A stretch of 64,000 nucleotides of DNA. Source: JALYLC01 sp963743275. GTDB taxonomy: Bacteria > Actinomycetota > Thermoleophilia > Gaiellales > JALYLC01. The DNA lies in the NCBI GenBank assembly GCA_963743275.1, contig CAVUPB010000008.1, positions 558,001-622,000 on the forward strand, in the 5' to 3' direction. Positions 16,823-25,827 of the stretch are shown here, piece after piece; position 1 is the first letter of the stretch; each line of letters opens with the position of its first letter. Under the pieces are notes generated by a model. That model searched no databases. It was not told where the DNA came from and saw nothing but the letters and a program-made list of their open reading frames with translations. The translations under genes were made by a program, and so were the position numbers.

Positions 16823-17935
16823 CCGCGCTGCCGCCGTTCGCGATCGAGCGCTACTTCGCCGTGCACGAGTTCGCCGTGCCGTACCTGCTGTGCGCCTCCG
16901 ACGTGGAGCCGCTCTCGCTGCGGGAGCTGCTCGCGCACGCGGACGACGAGATGCGCGAGGCCTGGGACGGGCTCGTGCTCGGGTACACCGAGACGCTCGG
17001 CGCGCCGCTCCTGCGGCGCGAGATCGCGGGCCTCTACGAGACGCTCGAGGCCGACGACACGATCGCGGTCGTCGGTGCGAGCGAGGCGCTCTTCATCCTC
17101 TTCTCGGCGCTCGTGCGACCCGGCGACCACGTCGTCGCGCTGTGGCCGGCCTACCAGTCGCTCTACGACCTGGCGCGCTCGCAGGGCGCCGAGGTCGAGC
17201 TCGTCGAGCTGCGGCCCGAGGACGGCTGGGCGCTCGACCTCGACCGCATCGCGGCGGCGCTGCGGCCCGACACGCGCGCGGTCGTCGTCAACCTCCCGCA
17301 CAACCCGACGGGCATGCACGTGAGCGCGCGCGAGTTCGACGAGCTCGTCGAGCTCGTCGACCGCCACGGCGCGACGCTCGTCTGCGACGAGGTCTATCGC
17401 GGGCTCGAGCCGGATCCCGCCGCCCGGCTGCCGGCGGCGGCCGACCTCTCACCCCGGGCCGTCAGCGTCGGCGTGCTCTCGAAGTCGTATGCGCTCGCGG
17501 GTCTCCGCGTCGGCTGGCTGGCGACGCGCGACCGCGCCCTGCTCGCAGGCCGCTGCCGAGGTGCGCGACTACACCTCGCTCTGCAGCCCGGCGCCGTCGG
17601 AGGTGCTCGGCGTCATCGCCCTGCGCGCCGCGCCCGCGCTGCTCGAGCGCAGCCGCGGCATCATCGCCGCCAACCTGCCGCTCGTCGACGAGCTGATGGC
17701 CGAGCACGCCGACCAGATCGACTGGGTGCGCCCGGTCGCGGGCTCGATCGGCTTCCCGCGCTACCTCGGCGCCGGCGGCATCGACGCCTTCAACGAGCGC
17801 CTGGTCGCCGAGCAGGGCGTGCTGCTCCTGCCCGGCCGCGTCTACGGCTACGGCGGCGGGCGCTTCCGCCTCGGCTTCGGCCGGCGCAACCTGCCCGAGG
17901 CGGTCGCGCGCCTCGGCCGCCAGTTGCGCGCGTGA
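16819..17935 (+). CDS. Class I/II PLP aminotransferase with an internal +1 frame slip
   Basis: After frame correction this is an aminotransferase of about 371 residues. The first part contains NLPHNPTGMHVS, LVCDEVYRGLE and SVGVLSKSYALAGLRVGW, where SKS carries the PLP lysine (about residue 220). Near 17545 the frame shifts by one base: after ATRDRALL the homologous continuation AAEVRDYTSLCSPAPSEVLG is read in the next frame up to the TGA at 17933-17935. One extra G explains it. Both halves look fully conserved, so the error could be technical. It overlaps the ligase gene (ATGA) and the methyltransferase gene (GTGA). Confidence 0.82.
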
Positions 17936-18708
17936 GCCACTACGACCGCATCGGCGGCACGTACTCGGCGACGCGCCGTCCCGACCCGCGCATCGCCCGC
18001 CAGATCGCCGACGCGCTCGGCGACGCCCGGAGCGTCGTCAACGTGGGTGCCGGCGTGGGCTCCTACGAGCCGAGCGACCGCGACGTCGTGGCGGTCGAGC
18101 CCTCCGCCGTGATGATCGCGCAGCGCCCGCCGTCCGCGGCGCCGGCCGTGCAGGGCACGGCGGAGTCCCTGCCGTTCGGCGACGACTCGTTCGACGCCGC
18201 GCTCGCGGTGCTGACGATGCACCACTGGTCGGACTGGCGCGCCGGCATCGCCGAGCTGCGGCGGGTGGCGCGGCAGCGCATCGTGATGCTCACGTTCGAT
18301 CCCGCGTACATCGCCGCCTACTGGCTGGTGCGCGACTACCTGCCGGGGATCGCCGTCCTCGACGAGGCGCGCTTCCCGCCGCTCGCGACCGTGGCCGAGG
18401 CGCTCGGCGGGGCGAGCATCGTGCCCGTCCCGATCGCGCACGACTGCACGGACGGCTTCCTGTGCGCGTGGTGGAAGCGCCCGCTCGCGTACCTCGACGA
18501 GACCGTGCGCGCCAACATCTCGCCCTTCTCGCTGCTGCCGCCCGAGGCGGTCGCCGAGGCGCTGGGGCGCCTCGAGCGCGACGTCGCCGACGGCACCTGG
18601 GCCGCGCGCAACGCCGAGCTGCTCGCGCAGGACGAGGCCGACTTCGGCTACCGCCTGCTCGTGGCCGCTAGGGGAGGCAACCGCCACGCGGGAGCAGTGG
18701 CCGCTTGA
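17932..18708 (+). CDS. Class I SAM-dependent methyltransferase
   Basis: A 258-residue protein starting with GTG that overlaps the aminotransferase stop. VVNVGAGVGSYEP near residue 38 is the SAM-binding motif I, followed by VVAVEPSAVMI (motif post I), AESLPFGDDSFDAALAVLTMHHW and later RIVMLTF. It is a UbiE/Methyltransf_11-like small-molecule methylase. The acceptor is unknown; the coupling to an acyl-CoA ligase and aminotransferase suggests a metabolite modified in the same pathway. Confidence 0.83.
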   Translation: MSHYDRIGGTYSATRRPDPRIARQIADALGDARSVVNVGAGVGSYEPSDRDVVAVEPSAVMIAQRPPSAAPAVQGTAESLPFGDDSFDAALAVLTMHHWSDWRAGIAELRRVARQRIVMLTFDPAYIAAYWLVRDYLPGIAVLDEARFPPLATVAEALGGASIVPVPIAHDCTDGFLCAWWKRPLAYLDETVRANISPFSLLPPEAVAEALGRLERDVADGTWAARNAELLAQDEADFGYRLLVAARGGNRHAGAVAA

Positions 18709-18772
18709 CGCCGGCCGCGGCGTGCCCCGATGATCGGCAGGCACACGCCGACCCCAGAGGGAGCTGACGACG

Positions 18773-20257
18773 ATGGCGCTCGCAGACGAGCTCGCGTACA
18801 TGACGGCGACCGAGATGGCTGCGCTCATCCGGCGCCGCCAACTCTCGCCCGTCGAGGTCGTCGACGCGGTCATCGAACGCATCGAGGAGCGCAATCCGAG
18901 CCTCAACGCCTTCATCTTCAAGGGCTACGACGACGCCCGGCAGCGCGCCGAGCACGCGGAGCGCGCGGTCGCCTCGGGCGAGGAGCTCGGGCCGCTGCAC
19001 GGCGTGCCGACGGCGATGAAGGACCTGTTCGACTTCAAGCCCGGCTGGCCGGCGACGTTCGGGGGCGTGCGCGCGCTCAAGGACCTCGTGATCGACGCCT
19101 ACTGCGTCTTCGCCGAGCGCGTCGAGAAGGCGGGCGCGATCCTGATCGGCAAGACCAACAGCCCGATCATGGGCTTCCGCGGTGTCTGCGACAACTACCT
19201 CTTCGGCCCGACGTCGAACCCGTTCGACACCGCGTTCAATCCCGGCGGCTCCTCCGGGGGCAGCGCCGCCGCCGTGGCCGACGGGCTCGTGCCGTTCGCC
19301 GAGGGCAGCGACGGCGGGGGCTCCATCCGCATCCCGGCGGCCTGGTGCGGCGTCTACGGCTACAAGCCCTCGTTCGGCCGCGTGCCGATGGTGATGCGGC
19401 CCGACGCCTTCGCCGGCACGAACCCGTTCATCTACGAGGGTCCGCTCACGCGCACGGTCGAGGATGCGGCGCTCGTGCTGAACGCGCTCTCCGGGTACGA
19501 CGCGCGCGACCCCTACAGCCTCGACGAGGACGTCGACTTCCTGCCGGCCACGCGCCGTTCGATCCGCGGCATGCGCATCGCCTACAGCCCCGACCTCGAC
19601 GTGTTCCCGGTCGACCCGCGCATCGCGAGCGTCGTGCGCGAGGCCGTCGACGCGTTCAAGGAGGCGGGCGCCCACGTCGAGGAGGTGAAGCTCGGGCTGA
19701 AGCGCGACCAGCGCGAGCTCTCCGATCTCTGGTGCCGGCTGATCATCCCGCTCTCGTGCGTGGGCTTCGAGCGCATGAAGGCAGGCGGGTTCGACCTCCT
19801 GGGCGAGCATCGCGACGACTTCCCGCCGGAGTTCCTCTACTGGGTCGACAAGGGCATGGACACGACCGTGCTCCAGCAGGCGGCCGACCAGGAGATGCGC
19901 ACCGAGGTCTACGACGCGCTCCAGGGCGTGCTCGGGAGCTACGACGTCATCCTCACGCCGACGCTCACCGCGATGCAGGTCAGGAACGGCACCGACGGCA
20001 ACACGCTCGGCCCGGCCGAGGTCAACGGCGTCGAGATCGACCGCCTCATCGGCTGGTGCCCGACCTACGTGTGCAACTACTCGGGCCATCCCGCCGCCTC
20101 GATCCCGGCGGGCTTCGCGGACGGCCTTCCGGTCGGCCTCCAGATCATCGGCCGCCGCTACGCCGACGCCGACGTGCTCGCGGTGAGCGCGGCGTTCGAG
20201 CGCCTGCGGCCGTGGCACGCGTCCTACGCGCGCTGCGCGGAGCGTCCGCTCGCCTAG
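18773..20257 (+). CDS. Amidase (amidase-signature family)
   Basis: A 494-residue serine amidase with the Ser-cisSer-Lys triad: Lys in PTAMKDLFDF (about 83), the glycine-serine stretch NPGGSSGGSAAAVA (nucleophile region, about 155-170) and GSDGGGSIRIPAAWCG (about 178). It hydrolyses C-N amide bonds to acid and ammonia. The C-terminus with GHPAASIPAGFADGLPVGLQ fits well. ATG at 18773 follows a GGGAGCTGACG ribosome site. It converges with the flavoprotein gene, sharing four bases at the ends. It is not a GatA subunit, because no gatB or gatC lies nearby. Confidence 0.88.
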   Translation: MALADELAYMTATEMAALIRRRQLSPVEVVDAVIERIEERNPSLNAFIFKGYDDARQRAEHAERAVASGEELGPLHGVPTAMKDLFDFKPGWPATFGGVRALKDLVIDAYCVFAERVEKAGAILIGKTNSPIMGFRGVCDNYLFGPTSNPFDTAFNPGGSSGGSAAAVADGLVPFAEGSDGGGSIRIPAAWCGVYGYKPSFGRVPMVMRPDAFAGTNPFIYEGPLTRTVEDAALVLNALSGYDARDPYSLDEDVDFLPATRRSIRGMRIAYSPDLDVFPVDPRIASVVREAVDAFKEAGAHVEEVKLGLKRDQRELSDLWCRLIIPLSCVGFERMKAGGFDLLGEHRDDFPPEFLYWVDKGMDTTVLQQAADQEMRTEVYDALQGVLGSYDVILTPTLTAMQVRNGTDGNTLGPAEVNGVEIDRLIGWCPTYVCNYSGHPAASIPAGFADGLPVGLQIIGRRYADADVLAVSAAFERLRPWHASYARCAERPLA

Positions 20258-21420
20258 ACCCTGGCCTCGGGGCCGAGCAGCCGCCGGGCGGCGCGCTCGG
20301 CCTGCTTCCAGGCGGGGTGCGGGGCTGCGCGCGTGAGCGGATCGCGGCTCGTCGCGGTGCGCAGCAGGAACCTGCGCCGGATCGCGCGCGAGCGCGCCAC
20401 GCGCAGGGCCACGCCGGGAGCGCGCTCGATCGCGGCCTTGGCGATCCAGGCCAGCGAGGTGTGACGCCCGAGGGCGGCCTCGAGCCGCGCGGGGTAGGCC
20501 GCGAGGTCGGGCGCGCGGCCCTCGAGCACGTCGCGCGTGCTGGCCGCTGCGACATGCGCGCTCGTGAACGCCTCGTACATGCCGTCGCCCGAGAGCGGGT
20601 CGACGAGCCCGGCGGCGTCGCCCACCGCCAGCGTGCGGCCCGTCGCCACACGCGTCGCCGCGCCGCGCATCGGGAGGCGGTGCCCGCGGATCTCGGTGAG
20701 TGACGACCAGGCGATGCCGTGGCGCTCGCAGACCTGGCGCAGATGGTCGCGCAGGTGCGGGCCCTGCGAGTCCCAGCCGCCCACGCCGACGTTGGCGTGG
20801 TCGCCCTTGGGGAAGACCCAGCCGTAGCCGCCCGGGATGTAGCCGAGCTCGAGCAGCGCCGTCTCCTCGGCCACGCCGGCGCCGACGGCGTCGTAGGCGA
20901 CGTTGGCCTCGAGCGCCGGGGCGAAGATGCGGTCCTGGCCGAGCCCGAGCGCCTTGCCGGTCGTGCCGTTGGCCCCATCGGCCGCGATCAGCACCTGCGC
21001 GCCCGCGCGCGAGCCGTCCTCGAACGTGAGCTCGGGCCGGCCGTCGCCGGCGATCTCGACCGTGCGCACGCGCGTGCCGTCCCGGAACGTCGCGCCCGCG
21101 AGCACGGCCTGCTCGGCGAGGAAGGCGTCGAGGCGCTTGCGCTGCGTCATGAGCACGACCGGGGCGCGCCCGCCGTGCTCGAACGCGCCGAGATCGGGGT
21201 GCCGGAAGGCGATCGTCGTGATCCGCCGCTCGACCACGGGGCCGATCGCGAACGGCAGCAGCCGCAGGCCGCGCAGCGTCACGCCTCCCCCGCACGGCTT
21301 GTCGCGCGGGAAGCGCGCGCGGTCGGCGAGCAGCACGCTCGCGCCCTCGCGGGCGAGCAGGTTCGCGGTCAGCGAGCCCGCCGGGCCCGCGCCCACGATG
21401 ACGACGTCGAAGCGCTCCAC
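20254..21420 (-). CDS. Geranylgeranyl-reductase-family FAD oxidoreductase
   Basis: A 388-residue flavoprotein beginning VERFDVVIVGAGPAGSLTAN with the dinucleotide fold at the extreme N-terminus. The segment RARFPRDKPCGGGVTLRGL (about 40-58) matches the PxxKxCGxG motif of geranylgeranyl reductases, and GDAAGLVDPLSGDGMYEAF (about 275) is the second FAD motif. Family members saturate isoprenoid chains of quinones or lipids. GTG at 21420 is chosen as start; an ATG at 21444 would overlap the divergent CBS gene and is less likely. Located at the membrane surface in related proteins. Confidence 0.83.
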   Translation of the reverse strand: MERFDVVIVGAGPAGSLTANLLAREGASVLLADRARFPRDKPCGGGVTLRGLRLLPFAIGPVVERRITTIAFRHPDLGAFEHGGRAPVVLMTQRKRLDAFLAEQAVLAGATFRDGTRVRTVEIAGDGRPELTFEDGSRAGAQVLIAADGANGTTGKALGLGQDRIFAPALEANVAYDAVGAGVAEETALLELGYIPGGYGWVFPKGDHANVGVGGWDSQGPHLRDHLRQVCERHGIAWSSLTEIRGHRLPMRGAATRVATGRTLAVGDAAGLVDPLSGDGMYEAFTSAHVAAASTRDVLEGRAPDLAAYPARLEAALGRHTSLAWIAKAAIERAPGVALRVARSRAIRRRFLLRTATSRDPLTRAAPHPAWKQAERAARRLLGPEARV

Positions 21421-21442
21421 GATCGGAGCGTACGATCTCGGC

Positions 21443-21850
21443 ATGGGAGACAGCAGCGTTCGGATCGAAGACGCCGGCGACCTGCGGGTGCGCCAGGCCA
21501 TGATCGCGCGGCCGAAGTCGGTGCCGCGCGGCGCCAGCGTGGGGGAGGCGCGGATCCTCTTCGCAAACCCCAAGAACCGGCTCCTGCTCGTCGACGACGA
21601 CGGGCTCTACGCCGGGCACGTGCTGCGCGACGACGTCCCCGAGGCCGAGCCGGACGAGGCGCCGCTCGAGCCGCACGTGCGCCGCGACTGCCCGACGATC
21701 GGCCCGGACGACAGCGTCGCGGCGGCGCTGCCGCTCACGAGCGAGCGCTTCGAGAACCGGCTCGTGGTCGTCGGCGAGGAAGGCCGCCTCGAAGGGCTGC
21801 TCTGCCTCAACCGGCGCGACGGCTATCTGTGCGTCGACGTGCGCGGATGA
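21443..21850 (+). CDS. Small CBS-domain protein
   Basis: A 135-residue protein consisting of two CBS-like halves: RVRQAMIARPKSVPRGASVGEA with NRLLLVDDDGLYAGHV, then CPTIGPDDSVAAALPLTSE with NRLVVVGEEGRLEGLLCL. Such pairs bind adenosine nucleotides and regulate partner enzymes. The stop overlaps the start of the acyl-CoA synthetase gene (ATGA), so it may sense AMP/ATP or CoA state for that ligase (inference). There is no other domain. Confidence 0.72.
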   Translation: MGDSSVRIEDAGDLRVRQAMIARPKSVPRGASVGEARILFANPKNRLLLVDDDGLYAGHVLRDDVPEAEPDEAPLEPHVRRDCPTIGPDDSVAAALPLTSERFENRLVVVGEEGRLEGLLCLNRRDGYLCVDVRG

Positions 21851-23424
21851 CCGGCGTCCACCGCAGCGAGCTGACGCCCGTCGCGTTCCTGCAGCGGGCC
21901 GCGTACCTGCACCCCGCGCGCGTCGCGGTGGCCCACGAGGACGGGCGGCGCATCACCTACGGCGAGCTCGAGGAGCGCTGCAACCGCCTCGCGAATGCGC
22001 TGCGAGCGCACGGGCTGGAGCACGGCGACCGTGTGGCGGTGCTGTCGCCGAACGCGCCCGCGATCCTCGAGGCGCACTACGCCGTGCCGCTCGCCGGCGG
22101 CGTCCTGGTCGCGATCAACACGCGCCTGGCGACGGCCGAGGTCGAGTACATCGTGCGCCACTCCGGCGCGCGCATCCTGCTCGTCGACCACGCGCTCGTC
22201 CCGCTCGTCGCGCCGCTCGACCTGGCGGGCATCGAGGTCGTGCGCGTCGACGACAACGGTCGCGCCGACGACCCCTACGAGCAGCTGATCGCGTCCGGAT
22301 CCTCCGAGCGGCCCGAGTCGTGGCTGGAGCACGAGGAAGAGCCGATCTCCGTCAATTACACCTCGGGCACGACGGGCCGGCCCAAGGGCGTCGTCTACAC
22401 GCATCGCGGGGCCTATCTCAACGCGCTCTCCGAGGTGATCGTCGCCGGCCTCACGCCGCACAGCGCGTTCCTCTGGACGGTTCCCATGTTCCACTGCAAC
22501 GGGTGGTGCTTCACGTGGGCGGTGACGGCGGTGACCGCGCGCCACGTGACCGAGCGCTCGGTCGACCCGGGCCGCGTGTGGGAGCTGATCGACAACGAGG
22601 GCGTGACGCATTACAACGGCGCCCCGACCGTGCACATCAGCGTGGCCGGGCATCCATCCGCGCACCGGCTGGAGCACGCAGTCACCGTGTTCGCGGCCGC
22701 CGCGCCGCCGTCGCCGACGCTGCTCGCGCGACTGGAAGAGCTCAACTTCCGTGTCGTGCACGTCTACGGGCTGACGGAGACGTACGGGCCGATCACGGTG
22801 AGCCCCGAGCCCGACGGCTTCGACGAGATGGACGCCGCCGAGCGCGCGCGGGTGCTCGCGCGCCAGGGCCAGGCCTACCCGACCGCCGACCTCGTGCGCG
22901 TGGTCGACGCCGACGACGCCGACGTCCCGCGCGACGGGGCGACGATGGGCGAGGTCGTGATGCGCGGCAACAACGTCATGCTCGGCTACCACGAGGACCC
23001 GGAGGGCACCGCGCACGCGTTCCGCGGCGGCTGGTTCCACTCGGGCGATCTCGCCGTGTGGCACCCCGACGGGACGATCGAGCTGCGCGACCGCTCCAAG
23101 GACGTGATCATCTCGGGCGGCGAGAACATCTCGACGATCGAGGTCGAGCAGGCCCTGGCCTCGCATCCGGCGGTGCTCGAGTGTGCCGTCGTCGCGATCC
23201 CCGACGAGCGCTGGGGCGAGCGGCCGAAGGCGTTCGTGACGCTGCGAGACGGCGCCGAGGCGACCCCCGAGGAGCTGATCGAGCACGTGCGCGGGCGCAT
23301 CGCGCGCTTCAAGGCGCCCGACGCCGTCGAGTTCGGGCCGCTGCCGAAGACCTCGACCGGCAAGGTGCAGAAGTTCGTCCTGCGCGACCGCGAGTGGGGC
23401 GACCGCACGACGCGGATCAACTGA
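21847..23424 (+). CDS. Fatty-acyl-CoA synthetase (AMP-forming)
   Basis: A 525-residue ligase of the long/medium-chain FadD-like group. Motifs: ISVNYTSGTTGRPKGVVYTH (about 175), VVHVYGLTETYGPIT (about 305), GWFHSGDLAVWHPDGTIEL (about 395), DVIISGGENISTIEVE and the final PKTSTGKVQKF with catalytic lysine. It activates a fatty or aromatic acid with ATP and CoA. Its start is coupled to the CBS gene. The PMFHCNGWCFTW segment resembles synthetases for medium-chain or dimethylsulfoniopropionate-type acids, but substrate cannot be fixed. Confidence 0.88.
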   Translation: MTGVHRSELTPVAFLQRAAYLHPARVAVAHEDGRRITYGELEERCNRLANALRAHGLEHGDRVAVLSPNAPAILEAHYAVPLAGGVLVAINTRLATAEVEYIVRHSGARILLVDHALVPLVAPLDLAGIEVVRVDDNGRADDPYEQLIASGSSERPESWLEHEEEPISVNYTSGTTGRPKGVVYTHRGAYLNALSEVIVAGLTPHSAFLWTVPMFHCNGWCFTWAVTAVTARHVTERSVDPGRVWELIDNEGVTHYNGAPTVHISVAGHPSAHRLEHAVTVFAAAAPPSPTLLARLEELNFRVVHVYGLTETYGPITVSPEPDGFDEMDAAERARVLARQGQAYPTADLVRVVDADDADVPRDGATMGEVVMRGNNVMLGYHEDPEGTAHAFRGGWFHSGDLAVWHPDGTIELRDRSKDVIISGGENISTIEVEQALASHPAVLECAVVAIPDERWGERPKAFVTLRDGAEATPEELIEHVRGRIARFKAPDAVEFGPLPKTSTGKVQKFVLRDREWGDRTTRIN

Positions 23425-23453
23425 CGCGCGGCGTGCGCCCCGGCGATCGCCGG

Positions 23454-24668
23454 TCAGTCGGCCCGAGGCGTCGTCACGGCAGGCCGGCGCGCCTCGGCCT
23501 GCAGGCCCGCGGCGAAGCGCGCGATGCGCTCGCAGCCCTCGCTCAGGCGCTCCTCGTGCGTCGCCAGCGAGATGCGCACGTGCCCGTGGCCGCTCGGGCC
23601 GAAGCCCTCGGTCGGCAGCACGGAGACGTCCTCCTCGTCGAGCAGGCGCTCGGCGAACTCGCCCGCCGGCAGGCCGCAGGCGCGGACGTCGAGCATGATG
23701 AACATGCCGCCCTCGGGCATGTGGCAGCGCAGGCCCGAGCGTCCGTCGAGGCGCGCGACGACGGCGGCGCGGCTCTCGTAGGCGGCGCGCATGCGCGCCG
23801 TGTCGGCGTCGGCCTCGCGCAGCGCGGTCAGCGCCGCGTCCATGATGAACGGCGGCGAGCCGAAGAGCATCGAGTCGAGCAGCAGCACGAGGCGGCGGAC
23901 GAGCTCGTCGGGCACGACGGCCCAGCCCGAGCGCCAGCCGGTCATGGCGTGCGACTTGGACAGGCTCGAGATGCCGGCGACGCGCTGCTCGGCGCCCGCG
24001 ACCGCGAGCACGCTCGCGTGCGGACGCCCGCCGAACGTGAGCGAGGCGTAGACCTCGTCGGAGGCGAGCCAGAGGTCGTGCTTCTCGCACAGCCTGCCGA
24101 GCGCCGCGAGCGTCTCGGCCGGCATGCAGGCGCCCGTCGGGTTGTGCGGCGTCGTCAGCACGATCGCGCGCGTGCGCTCGCCGATCGCGGCCTCGACCTC
24201 CGCGACGTCGATCCGGAAGCCCCGCTCGGGGCGCATCGGCACGTGCACCGGCGTCGCGCCGGAAGCCGCGAACACGCCCGGATAGGTCGCGTAGTACGGC
24301 TCGGGGACGATGACCTCGTCGCCCTCGCCGAGGATGCACGCGCAGACCGAGAAGAGCGCGGCCTGCGCGCCCGGGAAGAAGACCACGCGGCTCGGGTCGA
24401 CCGCGCGCCCGGCCCAGCCCGAGGCGCGCTCCGCGATCGCCTCGCGCAGCGCCAGGTCGCCCTGCGAGAAGGCGTAGTGCGTGCGCCCGCCGCGCATGCT
24501 CTCGACCGCCGCGTCGACGATCACGGGCGGCGTCTCGAAGTCGGGATCGCCGATCGTGAGCATGATGATGTCGTCGCCCTTCGCGCGCCGGCGCGAGGCC
24601 AGCTGGTGCACGCGCCAGGCGTTCGTGTCGTCGCGGTCGAGCCGGTGGGCAAGTGGCGAGAAGCGCAT
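23454..24668 (-). CDS. Class I PLP-dependent aminotransferase (aspartate-type)
   Basis: A 404-residue transaminase. It has IIMLTIGDPDFETPP at the N-terminus, TTPHNPTGACMP near 190, LASDEVYASLTF near 220 and ISSLSKSHAMTGWRSGW near 255, in which the SKS lysine binds PLP. RISLATHEER close to the end supplies the carboxylate-binding arginine. The ATG at 24668 gives the usual family N-terminus. It is probably an aspartate or branched/aromatic amino-acid transaminase. The methyltransferase gene 24 bases upstream on the same strand may share its promoter. Confidence 0.87.
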   Translation of the reverse strand: MRFSPLAHRLDRDDTNAWRVHQLASRRRAKGDDIIMLTIGDPDFETPPVIVDAAVESMRGGRTHYAFSQGDLALREAIAERASGWAGRAVDPSRVVFFPGAQAALFSVCACILGEGDEVIVPEPYYATYPGVFAASGATPVHVPMRPERGFRIDVAEVEAAIGERTRAIVLTTPHNPTGACMPAETLAALGRLCEKHDLWLASDEVYASLTFGGRPHASVLAVAGAEQRVAGISSLSKSHAMTGWRSGWAVVPDELVRRLVLLLDSMLFGSPPFIMDAALTALREADADTARMRAAYESRAAVVARLDGRSGLRCHMPEGGMFIMLDVRACGLPAGEFAERLLDEEDVSVLPTEGFGPSGHGHVRISLATHEERLSEGCERIARFAAGLQAEARRPAVTTPRAD

Positions 24669-24691
24669 GCTCCAGACGGTAGCCGGACTCC

Positions 24692-25444
24692 TCACGGCCT
24701 TCGTGCAGTCACGACCGGCTGGTAGTACCCGGTCTCGTCCGGCGTGCGCCAGCGCACGCCGGCGAGGCCCGCCGTGGCGAGTGCGTCGCACAGCTCGCCG
24801 CGCAGCAGTGCCCGCAGGCGCGTGCGCCGGCAAGCGGTCTGCCAGCGTTCGCCCTCGCCGCGCAGCGTGAACTGCGCGAGCTCGTAGCTGCGGCCGTCGT
24901 CGTCCCACTCCCAGACCTGGAACGAGATCGTGCCGGGCCCGAAGCGAACGGGGTGGCCCGAGGCGCGCTCGGCCCGCAGCGCCTCGTAGTCGCGCAGGCT
25001 GACGAGGGCGAGGCCCCCGGGCCGCAACTTCGCGAGCAGGCCCGCGGCGAAGCGTGCGAGGTCGCCGTCGCCGTGCAGGTGGGCGACCGAGTTGTCGCAC
25101 GAGAGCACGCAGTCGAACGTCCCCTCGACCTGCTCGGCCAGGCGTGTGAAGTCGGCGACGCCGGTCGCGAGCGTCGCACCGAGCGCCGCGGCCTCCGCGC
25201 GGGCGCGCTCGACGGAGACGGGCGAGAGGTCGGTCGCGAGCACGTCATGGCCGCCCAGCGCGAGGCCGATGGCCTGCGTGCCGATGCCGCACGAGCAGTC
25301 GAGCACGCGTTGCGGCGCGTCTCCGAGCTCGCCGCGGATGAGCGCGTCGAGCACCTCGCCCTGGCGGCGGATGGACTCGCGCCAGTCGGCGTGGAGCGCG
25401 TCGTAGTCGGGCGCGAGGTCGTCGTAGAAGGCGCGGGCGTCCAC
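24692..25444 (-). CDS. Class I SAM-dependent methyltransferase
   Basis: A 250-residue methyltransferase. RVLDCSCGIGTQAIGLAL (about 46-63) is the SAM motif I, followed by VLATDLSPVSVERARAEA and FDCVLSCDNSVAHL. The N-terminal FYDDLAPDYDALHADW is characteristic of small-molecule methylases of the glycine/sarcosine N-methyltransferase-like group. GTG at 25444 is the start. The acceptor is not known. The gene lies four bases after the hypothetical gene upstream and is probably co-transcribed with it. Confidence 0.83.
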   Translation of the reverse strand: MDARAFYDDLAPDYDALHADWRESIRRQGEVLDALIRGELGDAPQRVLDCSCGIGTQAIGLALGGHDVLATDLSPVSVERARAEAAALGATLATGVADFTRLAEQVEGTFDCVLSCDNSVAHLHGDGDLARFAAGLLAKLRPGGLALVSLRDYEALRAERASGHPVRFGPGTISFQVWEWDDDGRSYELAQFTLRGEGERWQTACRRTRLRALLRGELCDALATAGLAGVRWRTPDETGYYQPVVTARRP

Positions 25445-25448
25445 GCCC

Positions 25449-25820
25449 TCAGATGTCCTGCGCCGCGATGCGCGCCGTGTCGATGCCCTCGGCCCGGAGT
25501 TCCTCGGCGAGGATCTTGAAGTACGCCGTCGCTGCGGCGGCCGAGAGCTCCGACTGCGTGTCCATGAAGATGCTCACGCCCTCGTCGTGCAGCGTGGGCT
25601 CGCTCACGTACTCGCAGACCTGCTCGAGCGGTGCCTGACCCGCGGCAAGCCATTCGGGCTCGCTGAGCTCGCGCCCGTCCCAGAGCACGCGCTGCAGCCT
25701 CGGCGCTGCGCGAGCAAGCGCGCGGGCCGTCGCGGGGACGTCGTCACAGAACACCATGACGCACCCCTCCCACCCGGCCTCGTCGTCGTCGACCGTGAAC
25801 ACGCCGTCCTGGGTGATCAT
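25449..25820 (-). CDS. Hypothetical 123-residue protein
   Basis: The product is small, acidic and soluble (MITQDGVFTVDDDEAGWEG at the start, ending GIDTARIAAQDI). No motif is recognised. It has two cysteines that are not arranged as a metal site. It lies seven bases after the GuaB1-like gene and four bases before a methyltransferase gene, all on the minus strand, so co-expression is likely. The ATG at 25820 is the only good start. Confidence 0.6.
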   Translation of the reverse strand: MITQDGVFTVDDDEAGWEGCVMVFCDDVPATARALARAAPRLQRVLWDGRELSEPEWLAAGQAPLEQVCEYVSEPTLHDEGVSIFMDTQSELSAAAATAYFKILAEELRAEGIDTARIAAQDI

Positions 25821-25827
25821 CGGCGCC

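Noticed and set aside
14551..18708. A 1385-residue open frame on the plus strand
   Set aside because: Mostly a shadow of the ligase and neighbouring genes with Arg/Ala-rich nonsense; only the parts matching the aminotransferase start and the methyltransferase are real.
21421..21444. Upstream ATG start (21444) for the geranylgeranyl-reductase-like gene
   Set aside because: It would overlap the start codon of the divergent CBS gene, while the FAD motif begins right after the GTG at 21420.
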